Of a DNA stretch of 22,636 bases, positions 21,368-22,636 are shown piece after piece (positions within the stretch are counted from its first letter, which is position 1; the number at the start of each line of letters is the position of its first letter). Origin of the DNA: a bacterium (GTDB lineage Bacteria > Patescibacteriota > Minisyncoccia > Phycocordibacterales > UBA2163); the NCBI GenBank assembly GCA_018648925.1, contig JABGQE010000005.1, positions 1,306-23,941 of the forward strand, written 5' to 3'. The notes below the pieces were generated by a model. The model made no database searches. It saw nothing but the letters and a program-made list of their open reading frames with translations, and was not told the origin of the DNA. The translations under genes and the position numbers were made by a program.

Positions 21368-22243
21368 TTACTCTAAATTCTTTTCCGCGTCTAGAAAATC
21401 TTGTATCTCACCGTCCAAGACTTTCTCTACATCACGGACCTCTACATCTGTCCTGTGGTCTTTAACCATCTTATACGGATGAAGCACGTAAGAGCGTATC
21501 TGGCTTCCCCATTCTATGCTTGTAGTAGCACTCACTGATAGACCTTTTTCATGCTTTTTACGGTCTTCTTCGCGCTTTTTGAAAAGCTTTCCCCTTAAAA
21601 GCTCTAATGCCTTTTCTTTGTTTTGTGCTTGAGAACGCTCTCCGTCTATATGTACAGAAAGCCCAGACTCTCTGTGCACTATCCTTACCGCTGTCTCGCG
21701 TTTGTTTACGTTTTGTCCACCTGGACCACCCGAACGTGTAAACTGTATATCCATATCTTCCTCTGGGATATCAAAGTCTATAAGCTTCTCAAGTTTGGGT
21801 ACTACCTCCACCATTGAGAAGGATGTATGACGAAGGTTCTTTGCATTGAACGGTGAGATACGCACAAGCCTGTGAACTCCTGATTCGTTTTTTAGAATCC
21901 CGTACGATTTCTTACCATCTACTTCAAAAGTAATATTTCTATATCCTCCGTGGTCATTTTCATTCTTATGTAATATATAAATCTCCCAGCCTTTGTTTTC
22001 AATAAACTTTCTATACATTTCAAAAAGCATACCGGAAAAGTCTTCAGCGTCATCCCCACCTGCTCCTGAGAAGATCGTTATCACTGCATTTGAGCTATCG
22101 TACTTACCACCACCTTCTGCTTCTACCTTTAGCTCACTTAGGCTTTTTATCATTGCTTGCGCTCTTTGCTTATCATTCCAAAAGTCGGGGCTTTGCATAG
22201 CCTCCTGCATCTCTTCTATTCTTTTCTTTATATCTTCTTTCAT
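21368..22243 (-). CDS. prfB: Peptide chain release factor 2, shortened form
   Basis: A 291-residue factor that ends translation at UGA and UAA. The stop-recognition tripeptide SPF is at 130-132 and the peptidyl-hydrolysis motif GGQ at 175-177. The spacing of 45 residues is the same as in the E. coli protein. Domain 1 is much reduced. From memory of the E. coli sequence, roughly 25 N-terminal residues and about 50 more between DFWND (20-24) and GKYDS (46-50) are absent. The missing N-terminus is where most prfB genes carry the +1 frameshift site; upstream of this ATG the frame has no start codon and no CTT-TGA site, so no autoregulatory frameshift is visible. It is the first gene of the unit with ftsE. 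Confidence 0.95.
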   Translation of the reverse strand: MKEDIKKRIEEMQEAMQSPDFWNDKQRAQAMIKSLSELKVEAEGGGKYDSSNAVITIFSGAGGDDAEDFSGMLFEMYRKFIENKGWEIYILHKNENDHGGYRNITFEVDGKKSYGILKNESGVHRLVRISPFNAKNLRHTSFSMVEVVPKLEKLIDFDIPEEDMDIQFTRSGGPGGQNVNKRETAVRIVHRESGLSVHIDGERSQAQNKEKALELLRGKLFKKREEDRKKHEKGLSVSATTSIEWGSQIRSYVLHPYKMVKDHRTDVEVRDVEKVLDGEIQDFLDAEKNLE

Positions 22244-22395
22244 GAGTATCTTTACGACTCCGCTCGAACCTATTTCGAGCAGGAGACCAATTAACGCACG
22301 CTCCGCGTGCGTGGTAACCCCAAACGCTAACCATACGCATTCGGGCTCGCGGTAACCCTAAATGCGCCAACGGCTCCGCCAAGCTCCGCCGTAGT
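22244..22395 (-). other. GC-rich structured leader of prfB
   Basis: No protein gene is supported. The stretch is clearly more GC-rich than its surroundings and holds perfect hairpins GCTCGAA/TTCGAGC (22262-22280) and ACGCACGC/GCGTGCGT (22294-22312). A diverged direct repeat built on GGTAACCC(C/T)AAA(C/T)GC occurs at 22311-22327 and 22349-22365. It would lie in the prfB 5' leader if transcription starts near 22544. It could be regulatory or repeat-derived. Confidence 0.45.
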
Positions 22396-22482
22396 CAAAA
22401 CAGAAATTTCCTTCACTTTTTTATTTGCCCCCCCTGTAACGTTGAAACGGAAAAGTATTGAGGAGAAAAAATTTCTGTTTTG
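22396..22482. repeat. 14-bp inverted repeat in the prfB leader
   Basis: CAAAACAGAAATTT (22396-22409) and its exact complement AAATTTCTGTTTTG (22469-22482) enclose 59 nt. A second, shorter pairing inside (ACTTTT with AAAAGT) would extend the hairpin. The enclosed DNA includes a run of seven C residues. On the minus strand this would form a large stem-loop in the leader of prfB. Confidence 0.75.
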
Positions 22483-22550
22483 CCTCTCTGCTCATAACTT
22501 CGCAGAGTTGGTGCTCACTACGAAACGAAGTCGTCTTAGTAAGTATATTT

Positions 22551-22579
22551 AGTATAGTGGTTATTACAGATTTTTCCAA
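22551..22579 (-). promoter_or_regulatory. Putative promoter of the prfB-ftsE unit
   Basis: On the minus strand TTGGAA (22579-22574), a 17-nt spacer and TATACT (22556-22551). Predicted start is near 22544, giving a leader of about 300 nt, unusual next to the very short leaders of other genes here. To the right, 22580-22636 is GC-rich with CCGAGG repeated and no gene visible. Confidence 0.55.
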
Positions 22580-22636
22580 CATACCCTCGGCATTCGCCTC
22601 GGGCATTACCGCTAGGGCTACTCGCGCCTACATACT

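Noticed and set aside
22244..22260. TATCTTTACGAC resembling the TATCTTTGAC frameshift site of prfB.
   Set aside because: It is on the strand opposite to prfB and lacks the TGA, so it cannot act as a frameshift site for this gene.
22173..22382. Open frame on the minus strand overlapping the start of prfB.
   Set aside because: It overlaps prfB in another frame, is rich in Arg as expected from GC-rich hairpin DNA, and shows no recognisable protein features.
22421..22606. Open frame of 61 codons in the prfB leader.
   Set aside because: It spans the putative promoter and the inverted repeat, has no ribosome binding site and looks non-coding.
1..22636. CRISPR array, insertion sequence with transposase, or prophage genes.
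   Set aside because: No regularly spaced direct repeats, transposase, integrase or phage structural genes are visible; the only mobile-like locus is the GIY-YIG/repeat unit.

Overview
This window looks like a stretch of chromosome from a Candidate Phyla Radiation bacterium (Patescibacteria), most likely a Parcubacteria/Paceibacteria-type lineage. The pointers are an AT-rich, tightly packed genome; a compact RNase P RNA; tRNA genes without an encoded CCA end; a shortened release factor 2; an adenosylcobalamin-dependent ribonucleotide reductase; a small AbrB/RelE-type toxin-antitoxin pair; a TPR protein fused to an O-antigen-ligase-like membrane domain; and a secreted protein with repeated four-cysteine modules. 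The lineage call is an inference from gene content. UGA is used as a stop and release factor 2 is present, so the code is the standard bacterial one. Nearly all genes are on the minus strand.

Layout, left to right. 1-243: no gene; a palindromic repeat and a strong terminator. 244-2607 (-): O-antigen-ligase-like/TPR membrane protein. 2694-3228 (+): toxin-antitoxin operon with a promoter holding 8-bp tandem repeats, ending in a bidirectional terminator shared with rnpB. 3240-3511 (-): RNase P RNA. 3537-5915 (-): class II ribonucleotide reductase. 6081-8138 (-): lemA-htpX, tRNA-Ser and a DUF192 protein, apparently one transcription unit behind a near-consensus promoter. 8152-11255 (-): a possible envelope operon (small single-pass protein, Cys-repeat secreted protein, CorA-like two-pass membrane protein). 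11311-13380 (-): small membrane protein, obg, DHH phosphoesterase. 13499-13843 (+): unknown gene with its own terminator. 13909-16604 (-): S51 peptidase, two unknown small exported or membrane proteins, and an arylsulfotransferase-family protein. 16689-16759 (-): tRNA-Gln. 16760-17140: hairpin-rich non-coding DNA ending in a perfect 42-bp palindrome and leading into an unknown (+) gene whose 5' leader is duplicated just after its stop. 17599-22243 (-): pyrG, ftsX, a GIY-YIG nuclease gene, ftsE, prfB. 22244-22636: GC-rich structured leader and promoter of prfB.

The most notable feature is at 20181-20665. The usually adjacent ftsE and ftsX genes are split by a small GIY-YIG endonuclease gene lying between two inverted copies of a palindromic repeat. 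A third, solo copy of the same repeat lies at 72-140. This resembles a minimal mobile element, or a repeat/nuclease partnership comparable in principle to REP sequences and their transposases. A second pattern is that several operon-leading genes have a -10 box only 6-8 nt before the ATG and no Shine-Dalgarno sequence, which predicts leaderless mRNAs. The two isolated plus-strand genes instead have longer leaders with clear Shine-Dalgarno sites.
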